A stretch of 5,601 nucleotides of DNA from Candidatus Gerdarchaeota archaeon (lineage in GTDB: Archaea > Asgardarchaeota > Heimdallarchaeia > JABLTI01). The notes under the pieces are model-generated. The model searched no databases. It was given only the letters and a program-made list of their open reading frames with translations, and was not told the DNA's origin. Positions within the stretch are counted from its first letter, which is position 1. Each line of letters opens with the position of its first letter. Below are positions 4,979-5,601 of the stretch, one piece after another. The stretch covers positions 1 through 5,601 of the forward strand of contig JAEOUJ010000319.1 of assembly GCA_016839405.1 (NCBI GenBank), given 5' to 3'. The translations under genes and the position numbers were made by a program.

Positions 4979-5601
4979 TTAAATCTTCATTTTAGATTTT
5001 CTTTTTTTTACCAGCAATAAACTAAACGGAAGAATAAGTATTAGCTCCCATAAATGAAAACCTACCTTTGGTGTTGGTTCACTTGGATTTCTTACTTCAA
5101 CAGTAAAGTCTCCTGCACCATCTATTCCACATATTTCTAAAATAAAGACAATTGGATTTTCACTGGTATGATTATATACAAAAGAAATTACTTCACCATA
5201 ACTTGCTGAGGCACCAAAGAATAATTCTTGCCATTGATCATTATATACTTTTAATTGGGTATTAATTAAATCTGAATTTGATACTATTATTGTATTATTT
5301 CCATAAGGAATTTCTATTTGAAAGTAATGATTTAAATCTTGTATAAAATGATCTTGAATATCACCATTTATTGTTCCTGTAGTTTGTGCATATGGGGAAT
5401 TACAAACAAGATTTATTGGTTCATATTCTTTTACCTCTAAATCATAGTATGATGTTGAAATCTTCCCATAAACAAAAATAAGATAAAAACCTGTTTCTAA
5501 CCTAAACCGACATTTTTCAGTTGAGCCATCATCTGGATTAACAAGAAAACTTCCACCAATTAGCTCGTACACTCCCGAATAATCAAATTTTATTATTTTG
5601 A
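4979..5601 (-). CDS. Surface protein with PPC-like beta-sandwich and C-terminal anchor, 5' end outside window
   Basis: The frame is open to the right edge, so the N-terminus is missing. GTG 5572 is an unlikely start: GGGAG directly abuts it and the preceding in-frame residues (KIIKFDYSG) continue a beta-type pattern. Counting from that GTG, residues 1-49 end in ETGFYLIFVYGKISTSYYDLEV, resembling the close of one sandwich domain. Residues 60-161 (GTINGDIQDHF, YFQIEIPYGNNTIIVSNS, FILEICG, DFTVEV) resemble a bacterial pre-peptidase C-terminal (PPC) domain. After a Pro-rich linker, VGF (170-172) leads into a hydrophobic helix to about 188 and a basic tail KKRKSKMKI. This tripartite ending fits a membrane anchor or an archaeosortase-type CTERM sorting signal, with the sandwich domains outside the cell. 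The ligand is unknown. It ends 114 bp before TPR-B on the same strand. Confidence 0.75.
   Translation of the reverse strand, partial: KIIKFDYSGVYELIGGSFLVNPDDGSTEKCRFRLETGFYLIFVYGKISTSYYDLEVKEYEPINLVCNSPYAQTTGTINGDIQDHFIQDLNHYFQIEIPYGNNTIIVSNSDLINTQLKVYNDQWQELFFGASASYGEVISFVYNHTSENPIVFILEICGIDGAGDFTVEVRNPSEPTPKVGFHLWELILILPFSLLLVKKRKSKMKI

Noticed and set aside
5570..5572. GTG 5572 as the true start of the surface protein
   Set aside because: The frame stays open to the window edge, upstream residues continue the domain pattern, the purine run abuts the codon, and no signal peptide follows.
1..5601. CRISPR array, transposase or other mobile-element gene
   Set aside because: No regularly spaced direct repeats and no transposase or integrase motifs were seen in any frame.

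Overview
The window looks archaeal and is very AT-rich (about 30% GC by eye). Short T/A-rich boxes of the archaeal TATA type lie about 40 bp upstream of start codons, two genes begin with non-ATG codons behind strong Shine-Dalgarno sequences, and the last protein is a beta-rich surface protein with a C-terminal hydrophobic anchor and basic tail. Large degenerate TPR proteins, ATC-hydrolase-like proteins and such anchors together suggest an Asgard-type archaeon (Lokiarchaeia or Heimdallarchaeia-like). That placement is an inference, not proven by any marker gene.

Layout: (1) 1-668, minus strand: N-terminal 222 codons of a TPR protein (TPR-A), running off the left edge and apparently starting at CTG. 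(2) 669-899: divergent intergenic region with the TPR-A promoter, a fragment resembling the 3' end of a tRNA, an inverted repeat and a 14-bp palindrome. (3) 900-1814, plus strand: a protein with two GNAT-like halves. (4) 1962-2810, plus strand: a protein of the L-2-amino-thiazoline-4-carboxylic acid hydrolase family. (5) 2811-2896: short convergent spacer with nested inverted repeats and a tRNA-like CCA end. (6) 2897-4864, minus strand: a complete 655-residue TPR protein (TPR-B). (7) 4865-4978: its promoter region, which resembles that of TPR-A. (8) 4979-5601, minus strand: C-terminal part of a surface-anchored protein, running off the right edge.

TPR-A and TPR-B are paralogues. Their N-termini share the same residue numbering (SExLDDKLLxVDA at 73-85 in both), and the resemblance continues upstream through an identical 12-bp TATA block into a T-arm-like sequence. 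The two plus-strand enzyme genes lie between the paired TPR units. The TPR proteins probably act as scaffolds or protein-binding modules, and the two enzymes may act on small amino-acid-like substrates, but nothing here shows that the four genes share a pathway. The best leads are the apparent CTG start of TPR-A and the tRNA 3'-end-like sequence kept upstream of both TPR genes.
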